Source: Rhizobium etli 8C-3 (lineage in GTDB: Bacteria > Pseudomonadota > Alphaproteobacteria > Rhizobiales > Rhizobiaceae). Taken from it: a stretch of DNA of 64,000 bases. This document shows positions 42,342 through 49,485 of this stretch, piece by piece; positions within the stretch are counted from its first letter, which is position 1; each line of letters begins with the position of its first letter. The notes below the pieces were generated by a model that was given only the letters and a program-made list of their open reading frames with translations, was not told the origin of the DNA and ran no database searches. A program made the position numbers and the translations under genes. The stretch lies in the NCBI RefSeq assembly GCF_001908375.1, contig NZ_CP017241.1:1677001-1741000 (forward strand). Reading direction: 5' to 3'.

Positions 42342-43001
42342 CTACACGCGAGACCGCTCGATCACCCGGCTGACCTGCATCGCGGTCCACTTGCCACCGC
42401 GTGAGGTCGCTATCCCCATCACGTCCAGGGTGCGGGCGATGTTCGAAAGAGAAGAGCCGCCTTCCTTCATAGGGGCAATCAGCTTCATGACCTTGGCGGC
42501 CTCTGTGTCTGCTTTGGCTTGTACGGCTGCGTTGCGCTTCATGGTGGCGTCACGCATACCCCCGAGCTTCACGCCACGTTCCTTGGCCATCCTGAGGGCT
42601 GCCTTGGTGCGCTCGGATATGAAGGTACGCTCTTGCTCTGCCAAGGCCGCGTAGATGTGCAGGCTGAACTTGTCGGCGTTCGGCATGCAGGCCACCCGGA
42701 GTTTCACCTTCTTGTCGTCCATCAGCGCGGCAATGAAAGATACACGGCGGCTCAAGCGATCGAGCTTGGCGACCAGCAGCTCGGCGCCGGTCTTGCGCAC
42801 CAAGGAAAGGGCCTTCTCCAACTCCGGCCGGCCATTGTCGCCACCGCTCTGCACGTCCTGAAAGCGGCCGATCACCTCGAAAGGCACGTCGCTGAACTTG
42901 TCGAGGAAGATCTCGATATCGCGATCCTGGGCCTCCAAGCCGAGGCCAGACTTCCCCTGATCCTCAGTCGAAACGCGGGTGTAGACGACATATCTCAGCA
43001 T
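42342..43001 (-). CDS. Serine recombinase (resolvase/invertase family)
   Basis: 219 residues. The N-terminal catalytic domain has YTRVSTEDQGKSGLGLEAQ with catalytic S11 and R9, GADNGRPELEKAL-type motif (here QSGGDNGRPELEKAL), and AKLDRLSRRVSFIAALMDD; then LAEQERTFISERTKAALRMA and a C-terminal helix-turn-helix (SLSNIARTLDVMGIATSRGG). Resolvase-type small recombinase. GGAGGGAAAGCC precedes the start. It is a second recombinase in the element besides the tyrosine integrase; its job may be multimer resolution or a DNA inversion, but no inverted segment was spotted. Confidence 0.92.
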   Translation of the reverse strand: MLRYVVYTRVSTEDQGKSGLGLEAQDRDIEIFLDKFSDVPFEVIGRFQDVQSGGDNGRPELEKALSLVRKTGAELLVAKLDRLSRRVSFIAALMDDKKVKLRVACMPNADKFSLHIYAALAEQERTFISERTKAALRMAKERGVKLGGMRDATMKRNAAVQAKADTEAAKVMKLIAPMKEGGSSLSNIARTLDVMGIATSRGGKWTAMQVSRVIERSRV

Positions 43002-43049
43002 GGCTTTCCCTCCTGCCTTTGCTGGATATTCTCACATCCTTATCAAATG

Positions 43050-43063
43050 TCAACGAACGTTGA
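43050..43063. promoter_or_regulatory. Palindrome upstream of the serine recombinase
   Basis: TCAACGAACGTTGA has perfect 6-bp arms around AA, 49 bp before the recombinase start. Could be an operator or the recombinase crossover core; nothing distinguishes these. Confidence 0.35.
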
Positions 43064-43193
43064 GGCTGTTAAAGCATTGATATTGTACAAGCGATGGAAA
43101 CATAGAGTTGCAATTTCGGCCTTTTCGCCTCAACGGCATTGCAAACCATTATCGGCTTTGATTGGATCGCTCTGACCAACGAGGGAGAGGAAG

Positions 43194-43697
43194 ATGGAAA
43201 TCAATTCAAGCGCTGTGACCAAAAGCCTGGTGGACACGAAGCCTGGGGAACTAATCGTCTTCAGGATGGGAGAATTCCGTGGGTATTGCATCGTCCTAGG
43301 GCACGAACCGCCGTACACAGTCCTTGGGGCATTGGACATTGCCACCCAAGAGAACTCCCGCCCGTTTCACTTCCGACGCAACAACACTAGCCGCTGCGTT
43401 TCATACGGCTTGGATTGGTTTGTAAACCCTTCTCCGTCCGCAGAGTTTTGGGCCGGAAATCAGCAGCATCGGTTTACTGCCGGCTGTCTTCATCTAGAGG
43501 GCAATCGATGGATGGTCTGCTTTGACTCCAGCGACCGAGAATACACCGAATTGCATTTTGATCTTTTGAACCTTGATATCTGCGCCAGCCCTGCGAACGA
43601 GGCTGCCCCTGTGTTGAATTGGGCGATCTGGGAGAGCAGAGACGAATTCGAACGAGAAGCCGATCCGTTGGTCACTGTAACCGCCGCACAGGGCTAG
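43194..43697 (+). CDS. Hypothetical protein, element cargo
   Basis: 167 residues, soluble, beta-rich and aromatic: GELIVFRMGEFRGYCIVLGH, FHFRRNNTSRCVSYGLDWFV, RFTAGCLHLEGNRWMVCFDS. The start is fixed by GAGGGAGAGGAAG. It is transcribed away from the recombinase and is followed by a small membrane protein. No family recognised. Base composition is a little lower in GC than the core genes, in keeping with transfer. Confidence 0.65.
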   Translation: MEINSSAVTKSLVDTKPGELIVFRMGEFRGYCIVLGHEPPYTVLGALDIATQENSRPFHFRRNNTSRCVSYGLDWFVNPSPSAEFWAGNQQHRFTAGCLHLEGNRWMVCFDSSDREYTELHFDLLNLDICASPANEAAPVLNWAIWESRDEFEREADPLVTVTAAQG

Positions 43698-43712
43698 CCA
43701 AGGAACGGACTG

Positions 43713-43916
43713 ATGGCGCGGCACGGAATGACATGGGACGATATCAAACACCTTGAGGTCGACGACGACGGGCGGCTTTATTGGAAGGGCGAGGCCGTCA
43801 TCCTCGAGAAGCGGCTACGGCTGGAAAAATACCAAATCGTCCTGGCCACGCTTGCCACTGCCGGCGCCGTGCTTTCCGGCGTTCACCCGTTCGGGTCTAG
43901 TTTCGGTTGGTGGTAG
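43713..43916 (+). CDS. Small membrane protein, element cargo
   Basis: 67 residues: a polar N-terminus (MTWDDIKHLEVDDDGRLYWK, EAVILEKRLRLEKYQ) and one C-terminal helix (IVLATLATAGAVLSGVHPFG) ending SSFGWW. AAGGAAC lies before ATG 43713. The polar part 'W.DI..L.vDddGRLYW.G' looks like the small 'EAL-less' tag often placed before a membrane helix in phage cargo; no function known. It is 15 bp after the 167-residue gene and before a terminator. Confidence 0.6.
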   Translation: MARHGMTWDDIKHLEVDDDGRLYWKGEAVILEKRLRLEKYQIVLATLATAGAVLSGVHPFGSSFGWW

Positions 43917-43931
43917 ATAAGATACAAGAAA

Positions 43932-43966
43932 CCCCGCCACGCTTGTTATCGCCTTGGCGGGGTCTG
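43932..43966 (+). terminator. Terminator after the cargo pair
   Basis: CCCCGCCA/TGGCGGGG, 8-bp stem with a 15-base loop and a weak T-run (TCTGCCT), 15 bp after the stop. Confidence 0.6.
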
Positions 43967-44047
43967 CCTCTGGTGAGGTCTTGAGGCTGAACGGCTCTCA
44001 CCGCCAGCGATCAACCCGAATATGGGTATTCTTCCGTTAAGGTCAAG

Positions 44048-44455
44048 TTAAATTCCGAGCCCAGCACGCACGCCGATCAGAATTCTCTCGAACGTTTCCT
44101 CGTCGACACGCCTCGTAAGATACTTTCGCTTTCCGTTCGGATCTCGACCGGTCCGAAAGAGATCAAGTCGGCTGAAACACACGGTAGCGATCATGTCGCA
44201 TTTCGCCCACATCACAGGCGAATCAAAAGGCGCCGGCAGGACAGGGTCTAACCTGAACTCCACCACATAGGTCAACAGGCGCTCTGGGGGCTTCGTTGAC
44301 AGAGGAACCACTGCGTGCAGCCCATCGCGATGGGGAAGGCGTGGGGAAACCACTATCGCCGGCCGGCGCTTCACCATCTCCGGCTCAACAAACCCGCCAA
44401 GGCCATAATCACACAGCAGTAAAGTCCCAGGCGCAACTGAGTATCGAATCGACAT
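44048..44455 (-). CDS. PemK/MazF-type toxin-fold protein
   Basis: 135 residues. GTLLLCDYGLGGFVEPEMVK followed by RRPAIVVSPRLPHRDGLHAV and VVPLSTKPP is the MazF/PemK core (beta-barrel with the KRRPAIV...S motif); MWAKCDMIATVCFSRLDLF is the second conserved block. MazF proteins are mRNA endoribonucleases. No antitoxin gene of the usual size and fold adjoins it on either side, so it may be an orphan, be controlled in trans, or be repurposed. Confidence 0.83.
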   Translation of the reverse strand: MSIRYSVAPGTLLLCDYGLGGFVEPEMVKRRPAIVVSPRLPHRDGLHAVVPLSTKPPERLLTYVVEFRLDPVLPAPFDSPVMWAKCDMIATVCFSRLDLFRTGRDPNGKRKYLTRRVDEETFERILIGVRAGLGI

Positions 44456-44502
44456 CCCGAACTCTAATCAGCTTCCGAACAACTCACCAACTCAACCGAC
44501 CG

Positions 44503-44694
44503 TTATCTACCCAGGTTTGTCGAGTTGTCCCCAAGCGCGAAGTCCTCCGGCTTTCCGCACAGGTTCTCCTCGAGCCATTCCCGATATCGATCGAGGGCAG
44601 GGCTGATGTCCTCGCCCGTAGACAGCCTGAATGCCTCCTGCGTGGGCTGGTGAAGGATTGCCCAGGCGAGGGCGGCGCGATGCTGCTCGTTCAT
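44503..44694 (-). CDS. Small hypothetical protein, element gene
   Basis: 63-residue acidic helical protein (MNEQHRAALAWAILHQPTQE, DISPALDRYREWLEENLCGK). It overlaps the DUF6074 gene by ATGA and precedes the PemK-like gene by 47 bp. Its size would allow an antitoxin, but it lacks the AbrB-, RHH- or Phd-type DNA-binding start usual for MazF partners. GAGGGG lies before the start. Confidence 0.6.
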   Translation of the reverse strand: MNEQHRAALAWAILHQPTQEAFRLSTGEDISPALDRYREWLEENLCGKPEDFALGDNSTNLGR

Positions 44695-45008
44695 GCTGCG
44701 CCCCTCGGGTCATGACTGCCGGCATCCGGGCGCTGATATGACAGTCGGATTACCTCTTGCTCGACCTTGGCCCAGAAGGCGTCGATTTGGCGCTCGCGCT
44801 CCTCTGGTGAAAGCCCCAGTCGGTCGAGATGCGCGACTAGCCCGTCTGTGACCTGCTTCAGGTAATATTCCGCATGGCGATCCGTGGCCTTGTCGTGCAG
44901 CTTTCGGGCAACGTCGCGGATCTTACCGACCCGGTTGATCAGCGGGAAGGCTATGATCTTGATAGGCGGCTGCCAGGCGAAGAGGGGAAGGTCTTTGCTG
45001 TCGATCAT
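44691..45008 (-). CDS. DUF6074-family protein
   Basis: 105 residues. LPLFAWQPPIKIIAFPLINR then VGKIRDVARKLHDKATDRHA and VTDGLVAHLDRLGLSPEERE define a family almost limited to Rhizobiales prophages and islands (DUF6074). Function unknown. Start at 45008 (MIDSKDLPL); the frame further upstream runs through the iteron-like repeats and is not coding. Confidence 0.8.
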   Translation of the reverse strand: MIDSKDLPLFAWQPPIKIIAFPLINRVGKIRDVARKLHDKATDRHAEYYLKQVTDGLVAHLDRLGLSPEERERQIDAFWAKVEQEVIRLSYQRPDAGSHDPRGAA

Positions 45009-45044
45009 TGACCCCTCCCACCGTAGATATAAGAGATAGTAGTA

Positions 45045-45135
45045 GAAAGGGAACCAACACAATTGCAGGAAAGGGAACCGACACGAACCACTTTCGAGCC
45101 GGAAAGGGAACCGATACGATGCAGGAAAGGGAACT
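45045..45135. repeat. Four iteron-like direct repeats
   Basis: GAAAGGGAACC at 45045-45055, 45069-45079, 45102-45112 and (last base T) 45125-45135, all in the same direction, spaced 24, 33 and 23 bp. The extended unit is GGAAAGGGAACCGACACGA, with copies 2 and 4 preceded by TGCA. They fill the gap between the winged-helix gene and the DUF6074 gene; likely protein-binding sites of a replication or regulatory protein. Confidence 0.75.
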
Positions 45136-45141
45136 GGGATG

Positions 45142-45648
45142 CTATGGACACGCTGCAGCCCTCCTCTCGGCTTTTACTGCTTTGGCTTCTAACACGCGGT
45201 AGGTGCCGACAAGCGCAATGGCTCGCTCTTCGGTGACACATTTCCATTCGTCGGTTGGGTTTTGCTTCCCCTTCGCCGGCACGTAGGTTAGCCGGTAGCA
45301 ATTGGCTGGCCGTATGTCCCCTTGGATAATTCGCTCTTCCCTGATCACCTGGAGGAGGCCAAGTTCCTCGCCCAGCTTCAACGTCGAGCGTATGGACTTC
45401 TTCGACATGCCGTATGCGACGAACTGAGGATACGAGACGTAGAGCTCGCCGTTGTTCTGGCCGCCGTGTCGAAGGTGTTCGATTTCCAAACGCTCTATCA
45501 GGCGCAATAGCGGCCGCGGAGCGCGTTGCCAGGCGGGGCTGATCAGCATCTCAAGTCGGCGAGGGATGAAGGAATCCATCCACTTACGCTTCTTCTCGCC
45601 AGATCTTCCGGCTGTGCGGCTTTTGTCGCGAAGGTTGAGTTCCGCCAT
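45142..45648 (-). CDS. Winged-helix protein, possible replication initiator of the element
   Basis: 168 residues. FIPRRLEMLISPAWQRAPRP then LLRLIERLEIEHLRHGGQNN and YPQFVAYGMSKKSIRSTLKL followed by GEELGLLQV form a winged-helix fold; RPANCYRLTYVPAKG is the closing strand typical of phage and plasmid replication-type proteins of Rhizobiales. The iteron-like repeats begin right after its stop codon, as with initiators that have their origin in or beside their gene. AGGAAAG precedes the start. Regulation of the downstream genes is an alternative role. Confidence 0.7.
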   Translation of the reverse strand: MAELNLRDKSRTAGRSGEKKRKWMDSFIPRRLEMLISPAWQRAPRPLLRLIERLEIEHLRHGGQNNGELYVSYPQFVAYGMSKKSIRSTLKLGEELGLLQVIREERIIQGDIRPANCYRLTYVPAKGKQNPTDEWKCVTEERAIALVGTYRVLEAKAVKAERRAAACP

Positions 45649-45837
45649 CTAGCCGAAAGCTTTCCTGTTCACGCGAAACCGCTGGGCCATCGCGCACGCC
45701 TCCGTCGCCTCAAGCGTAGACAGAGAGAAGCGCGATCGCAATGCCGGGATGATCGGCCGCGGCGGATCTTTTTCATCGGCCAACCACTGGGCGGCTTGCA
45801 TGACGCTGTCGTTGTTCTCGTGATCGGCGCCAGTCAT
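45649..45837 (-). CDS. Small hypothetical protein, element gene
   Basis: 62-residue protein (MTGADHENNDSVMQAAQWLA, then LRSRFSLSTLEATEACAMAQ). The end of the sequence resembles a short helix-turn-helix ('LST.EA.EA...A') often found in phage small DNA-binding proteins. It overlaps the excisionase-like gene by ATGA and its stop abuts the next start, so the three genes are coupled. Confidence 0.6.
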   Translation of the reverse strand: MTGADHENNDSVMQAAQWLADEKDPPRPIIPALRSRFSLSTLEATEACAMAQRFRVNRKAFG

Positions 45838-46034
45838 GCGGCGGTCTCCATGAAGAACGCCAACAGCTTGTTACGTTCGGCAACCCAGCGACCGCCGACC
45901 TTCTTTGCGGGCAATTCCCCAGTATCGAGCATGTGGAACGTCGCACGAGGCGATCTGCCGATTAGCTTTGCTATCTCTGCAGCGCCCCAGATCAAATCCA
46001 TGGAGCCTGTCGTACTTTTCTGCATTTCCGTCAT
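45834..46034 (-). CDS. Excisionase-like DNA-binding protein
   Basis: 66 residues with a MerR-type winged helix: LIWGAAEIAKLIGRSPRATF then HMLDTGELPAKKVGGRWVAE, the usual AlpA/Xis pattern. GAGGTAACTAGCGA precedes the start. Placed divergently from the RHH regulator and integrase, it likely acts as excisionase or as a late activator. Confidence 0.83.
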   Translation of the reverse strand: MTEMQKSTTGSMDLIWGAAEIAKLIGRSPRATFHMLDTGELPAKKVGGRWVAERNKLLAFFMETAA

Positions 46035-46055
46035 TCGCTAGTTACCTCTTGCACA

Positions 46056-46121
46056 TATCCAACGGATAAAGATATCCAATGGATAATGCTTGACGTCAAG
46101 GGGTAAATTATCCATTGGATA
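46056..46121. promoter_or_regulatory. Three copies of a 13-bp palindrome: control region of the integration module
   Basis: TATCCAACGGATA (46056-46068), TATCCAATGGATA (46073-46085) and TATCCATTGGATA (46109-46121) share perfect 5-bp arms. TTGACGTCAA at 46090-46099 lies between copies two and three and includes a -35-like TTGAC. The region separates the excisionase-like gene from the RHH regulator. Confidence 0.8.
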
Positions 46122-46145
46122 GTGAAGCCAAGGGAATTGAAGGTA

Positions 46146-46676
46146 ATGACCGAAAATCGCGCTAAATCTGACCAGTACCTTTTGCGGCTGCCGCCGGGTC
46201 TTCGCGATGCATTGAAGGAGTCTGCGGACATTCACGCTCGATCTCTGAATGCTGAGATCGTTGAGCGGCTCGAACAGTATCCTCGGCTCCACCGACTGCA
46301 GGGTGATATTTCGTATCTGAAGATGGAGAATAAGCGACTGAGCGCGGAGTTAGCAGCGGCGAAAGACGCTATGACCGAGCAGAAGAAAGTATCTGCGATG
46401 TTGCAGCATCTTATCCACACGAGATCCGAAGAAGCTCATGAGGAAGAAAAGACAGTGAGCGCAATCGAAAATCGGTTCACTGAGTTGAAAGAACAGGCCG
46501 CGTACCTCGAAAAATTAAAGTCCGAGCTGTTGCATTCAGCGCATCGCAGTTCCGAGCCCAAAATCAGCGACATTCCGCTTTCTTCGGAGCTTTTCGACAA
46601 GTTGTTTGGAGACATGCGCGACCGGCTGGATCGCATTGAACGAAAAGTTGACGGACGTTCCGGGTCGGAGGATTAA
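46146..46676 (+). CDS. Arc-type ribbon-helix-helix regulator with coiled-coil extension
   Basis: 176 residues. N-terminal RHH domain of the Arc type: SDQYLLRLPPGLRDALKESA then DIHARSLNAEIVERLEQY. It is followed by about 90 residues of coiled coil (YLKMENKRLSAELAAAKDAM, ENRFTELKEQAAYLEKLKSE) and a C-terminal helix that pairs charges (DMRDRLDRIERKVDGRSG), much longer than a normal Arc (53 residues). The three palindromes upstream are its probable sites. Start at 46146 with GAAGGTA before it. It ends 2 bp before the integrase start, so the two are cotranscribed. Confidence 0.85.
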   Translation: MTENRAKSDQYLLRLPPGLRDALKESADIHARSLNAEIVERLEQYPRLHRLQGDISYLKMENKRLSAELAAAKDAMTEQKKVSAMLQHLIHTRSEEAHEEEKTVSAIENRFTELKEQAAYLEKLKSELLHSAHRSSEPKISDIPLSSELFDKLFGDMRDRLDRIERKVDGRSGSED

Positions 46677-46678
46677 CC

Positions 46679-47872
46679 ATGTCAGTCCGCAAGCGAGAAT
46701 GGACTACCCCGAAGGGCGTCGAGAAATCCGCCTGGGTCGTCGATTATGTCGACGGCCAAGGCACGCGTCGACTGAAAACCTTCGCGAAGAAGAAGGAAGC
46801 CGACCAGTTCGCCGCTACGGCCTCTGTCGAGGTGAGGGAAGGCGTTCACGTCGCGGACAGTGCCAGCGTCACCGTTGAGAAGGCTGGCAAACTCTGGATC
46901 GCATCTGGCGAGACAGCCGGCCTTGAGCGTTCGACGATCGACCAGCGCAAGAGCCACCTCGAGCATCACATCAAGCCGATCATCGGCAGTGTGCTGTTAT
47001 CCAAGCTGACGGTTCCTGGAGTGCGCGACTTCGAGGATAAGCTCCGCAAAGAAGGCCGATCGCCAGCGATGACCAAGAAGGTTATCACCTCGCTCGGTTC
47101 GATCTTCGCTGACGCCAATGAGCGAGGGCTGGCAACGCGTAATCCGGTACGCGATATCCGCGGCGGGAGGAAAGGCCGTGAGAGACGCGCCGAGAAGCGT
47201 CAGAAGGGCCGCGTAGAGGTCGGGGTAGACATTCCGACCCGTGACGAGATCAAGGCGCTTGTCGCCGTTCTGGAGGGCAACTGGAGACCGTTGCTCATCA
47301 CGCTGATATTCACCGGCATGAGATCGTCCGAGCTGCGTGCTCTGCGCTGGCAGGATGTGGATTTCAAGCGAGGCGAGATTACTGTCCGCCAGCGTGTCGA
47401 CCAATACAAGGAACTCGGGCCGCCCAAGTCCGAGGCTGGCGTCCGAACGATCCCCGTTCCGCCTCTGGTGATCAATGCGCTCAAGGAGCTGAAGCTCAAA
47501 CAGTCCAATCAGGCCGGCGTCGTATTTGCCAATCCCGACGGCGATTCCCGATCGCATTCCAATGTCGTCACCAAGGGGCTTCAGCCGGCGATGGTAAGGG
47601 CAGGGGTGACGATCGACACCGGGGAACTCGACAAGAAGGGAAATCCGATCCTCAAGGCCAAATACACCGGCCTGCACGCGTTGCGCCACTTCTACGCAAG
47701 CTGGCTTATCAACCGAAAAGACGATGGCGGGCTAGGGCTGCCGGCGAAGATGGTGCAGGAGCGGCTTGGACATGCATCGATCGTCATGACGATGGACGTC
47801 TATGGCCATCTGTTCCCACGGGCTGATGACGGGACAGAACTAGCACATGCCGCGAACATACTGCTCACCTGA
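46679..47872 (+). CDS. int: Tyrosine integrase of the element
   Basis: 397 residues. N-terminal arm-binding domain (WVVDYVDGQGTRRLKTFAKK), core-binding SAM-like domain (LERSTIDQRKSHLEHHIKPI), and the catalytic domain with R215 in FTGMRSSELRALRWQD, H333/R336 in HALRHFYAS, H365 in RLGHASIVM and the nucleophile Y375 in DVYGHLF. All catalytic residues are intact. It ends 61 bp before attR. It should recombine the 47-bp core in tRNA-Cys. Confidence 0.96.
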   Translation: MSVRKREWTTPKGVEKSAWVVDYVDGQGTRRLKTFAKKKEADQFAATASVEVREGVHVADSASVTVEKAGKLWIASGETAGLERSTIDQRKSHLEHHIKPIIGSVLLSKLTVPGVRDFEDKLRKEGRSPAMTKKVITSLGSIFADANERGLATRNPVRDIRGGRKGRERRAEKRQKGRVEVGVDIPTRDEIKALVAVLEGNWRPLLITLIFTGMRSSELRALRWQDVDFKRGEITVRQRVDQYKELGPPKSEAGVRTIPVPPLVINALKELKLKQSNQAGVVFANPDGDSRSHSNVVTKGLQPAMVRAGVTIDTGELDKKGNPILKAKYTGLHALRHFYASWLINRKDDGGLGLPAKMVQERLGHASIVMTMDVYGHLFPRADDGTELAHAANILLT

Positions 47873-47932
47873 CTGCAACATGGATGCGACACGGGAGCAA
47901 AAAGCCTTTTAAAAACAATCATGGAGAAAAGT

Positions 47933-47979
47933 CTGCAAATCCTTGTACCCCGGTTCAATTCCGGGCGAGGCCTCCAAAC
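47933..47979. other. attR, 47-bp core
   Basis: Exact copy of 32229-32275 (starts CTGCAAATCCTTGTACCCCG). It is the 3' part of tRNA-Cys from the anticodon on, not a functional tRNA. Confidence 0.95.
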
Positions 47980-48068
47980 TTCTCAATCCTTTGGTACTTT
48001 GCAGCTATAAAATGTCCGAAAGTGTCTTGGCAGCTTGGCAACCTTTTGCCGCGAGCGACTGGTAGGGT

Positions 48069-48299
48069 TCAGTGGTGGACGCATTGGCCGCGTCTAATTT
48101 CATCCCGATTTTTGGCTCTGGCGTACCTTGCGATCATGCCGGCCGGGCACCTTTTGTCATCGTAGAGAACGGCTTCGCCTGGAGCCAGTGATGAAACGGT
48201 CGGTTTTTGCTTTACGACCTTCATTGCAGCCTCTGTCGGCGCGAAGCCAGCCAGGAACAGAACTGCAGATGCGCAAAGCATGTTTATCGTGCGTCTCAT
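48069..48299 (-). CDS. Small secreted protein (DUF6719-like)
   Basis: 76 residues with a Sec signal (MRRTINMLCASAVLFLAGFA, cleavage after PTEAA) and a basic mature part: KVVKQKPTVSSLAPGEAVLY then DDKRCPAGMIARYARAKNRD and RRGQCVHH. The 'LAPGeavLyDd.rCPaG.I' pattern recalls small periplasmic DUF6719 proteins. Two cysteines may form a disulfide. It lies just outside attR. Function unknown. Confidence 0.7.
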   Translation of the reverse strand: MRRTINMLCASAVLFLAGFAPTEAAMKVVKQKPTVSSLAPGEAVLYDDKRCPAGMIARYARAKNRDEIRRGQCVHH

Positions 48300-48545
48300 T
48301 GTCACTCGATCTATTCGTTAATTGTATAGATAGATATAGTGGATTGGACTCGATGGAAACTTCGCAATCGGATTAGCCCGAACGGAGCTAGTGGGCGGAC
48401 GCATCCGGCGCATACCAAGCAATTATTTGACAGATAAATATAATTTTGGAGAATGAGCGAACCTCTCCAGGAGTAAATCTCCAAGGCAAAAGCCTGGCGC
48501 TGCGGTCGGGCCGAATTGCTCTTATCAGTCCCGCTGTGATCCGAT

Positions 48546-49451
48546 ATGCCGGCCATTGAACAGGAAATTCGACAAGACGCGCGCATTCCGGCCGGCTATA
48601 GCGTTCGGGAGCTTCTGGCATCACCGCTGTTTGCCATGTCGCTGACGGAGGCGGCCAGCCGCCTCATTGGCATCTATCATGAGGCGCCGCGCGCGGTGCG
48701 CTATACGTCCGATCTGCGCCGTTGGCTCGTCGCCCAGGCGGCGCTCGCCTTCTATTTCGAGCGTCGGACGGATGCGAGCCGCGAGGATCTGACGGTGACG
48801 CGTCTTACCGAGTTCACGCCGCTTCACAGATTCGCGAGCAGGAATACGATCGCTTCCTATATAGCGCAGATGCGCCAGTACAAGCTTTTCACCGAACGCG
48901 AGAGCCACGACAAGAGACTGCGGCCGCTGGCGCTTTCCGAAGCGGCCGAGCATCTTATCCGCAACTGGTTCGACAGCCACATGGCATCGCTGGACAGGTT
49001 GGACGGGGGTGAGCGGCTTGCTCTTTCCCGGGCCGACCCACGGCTGCTTTATTATTCCCAGCCGCCCGCTGCTCGCGCACTCATCGCCGATTCGCGCTGG
49101 AACGATCCGCCGGAAAGCGTGAAGACCTTCACCTTTACCAATCTCGGCAGCAATGTGATCCATGACCTGGTGGCCCGTTTTCCCTCGGCCAATGCGCTTT
49201 CGGAGCGCTGCTATATCGGTGAACTGAGGCCGGCAGATCTTGCAAGCCGCTACCACGTTTCGCGCACGCAGATCGTGCGGGTGCTGAACCGTGCGAGAGC
49301 TCTCGGCGACATCGGCTGGGATGGATCGCAATATAGCGAGGGATTCTGGATTTCCGCCCGCCTGATCGAAGATTACCGGAGATGGCAGGCCGTCAAGTTT
49401 GAAGCGCTGTCGAGGTCGATGAGCGAGGCTTGTGCGATGATATACGCATAA
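48546..49451 (+). CDS. Winged-helix protein (uncharacterised, possible regulator)
   Basis: 301 residues, soluble. TRLTEFTPLHRFASRNTIAS then YIAQMRQYKLFTERESHDKR is one winged-helix-like unit, and LRPADLASRYHVSRTQIVRV then LNRARALGDIGWDGSQ a second with a clear helix-turn-helix. The two-unit layout suggests a MarR/CRP-type regulator without a sensory domain. Start at 48546 (MPAIEQEIRQD) lacks a strong ribosome site. No close neighbour points to a target. Confidence 0.65.
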   Translation: MPAIEQEIRQDARIPAGYSVRELLASPLFAMSLTEAASRLIGIYHEAPRAVRYTSDLRRWLVAQAALAFYFERRTDASREDLTVTRLTEFTPLHRFASRNTIASYIAQMRQYKLFTERESHDKRLRPLALSEAAEHLIRNWFDSHMASLDRLDGGERLALSRADPRLLYYSQPPAARALIADSRWNDPPESVKTFTFTNLGSNVIHDLVARFPSANALSERCYIGELRPADLASRYHVSRTQIVRVLNRARALGDIGWDGSQYSEGFWISARLIEDYRRWQAVKFEALSRSMSEACAMIYA

Positions 49452-49485
49452 GTTGGACGGGCGCGCATCCACTTCGCTCTGGGCG

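Larger units (their letters stand above)
32229..47979. mobile_element. Integrated phage-like element in tRNA-Cys (remnant prophage or satellite)
   Basis: A 15.7-kb insertion bounded by a perfect 47-bp repeat. Gene content: integrase, RHH regulator and excisionase-like gene at the right; XRE regulator and Tat-signal proteins at the left; a minus-strand morphogenesis run in the middle (small-terminase-like, TerL, four unknown proteins, HK97 gp10-like, tape measure, one more unknown); plus a serine recombinase, a MazF/PemK protein, DUF6074 and a winged-helix protein beside iteron-like repeats. Genes for portal, protease, capsid, tail tube, fibres and lysis are not visible. All frames are open and well packed with ATGA overlaps, which argues against simple decay. 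Confidence 0.92.

Noticed and set aside
46031..46292. Minus-strand frames before the RHH gene
   Set aside because: They lie across the operator array and antisense to the RHH domain, with no motif.
47933..47979. Possible second tRNA-Cys
   Set aside because: Only the 3' part is present, without the D-arm and 5' acceptor; it is attR.
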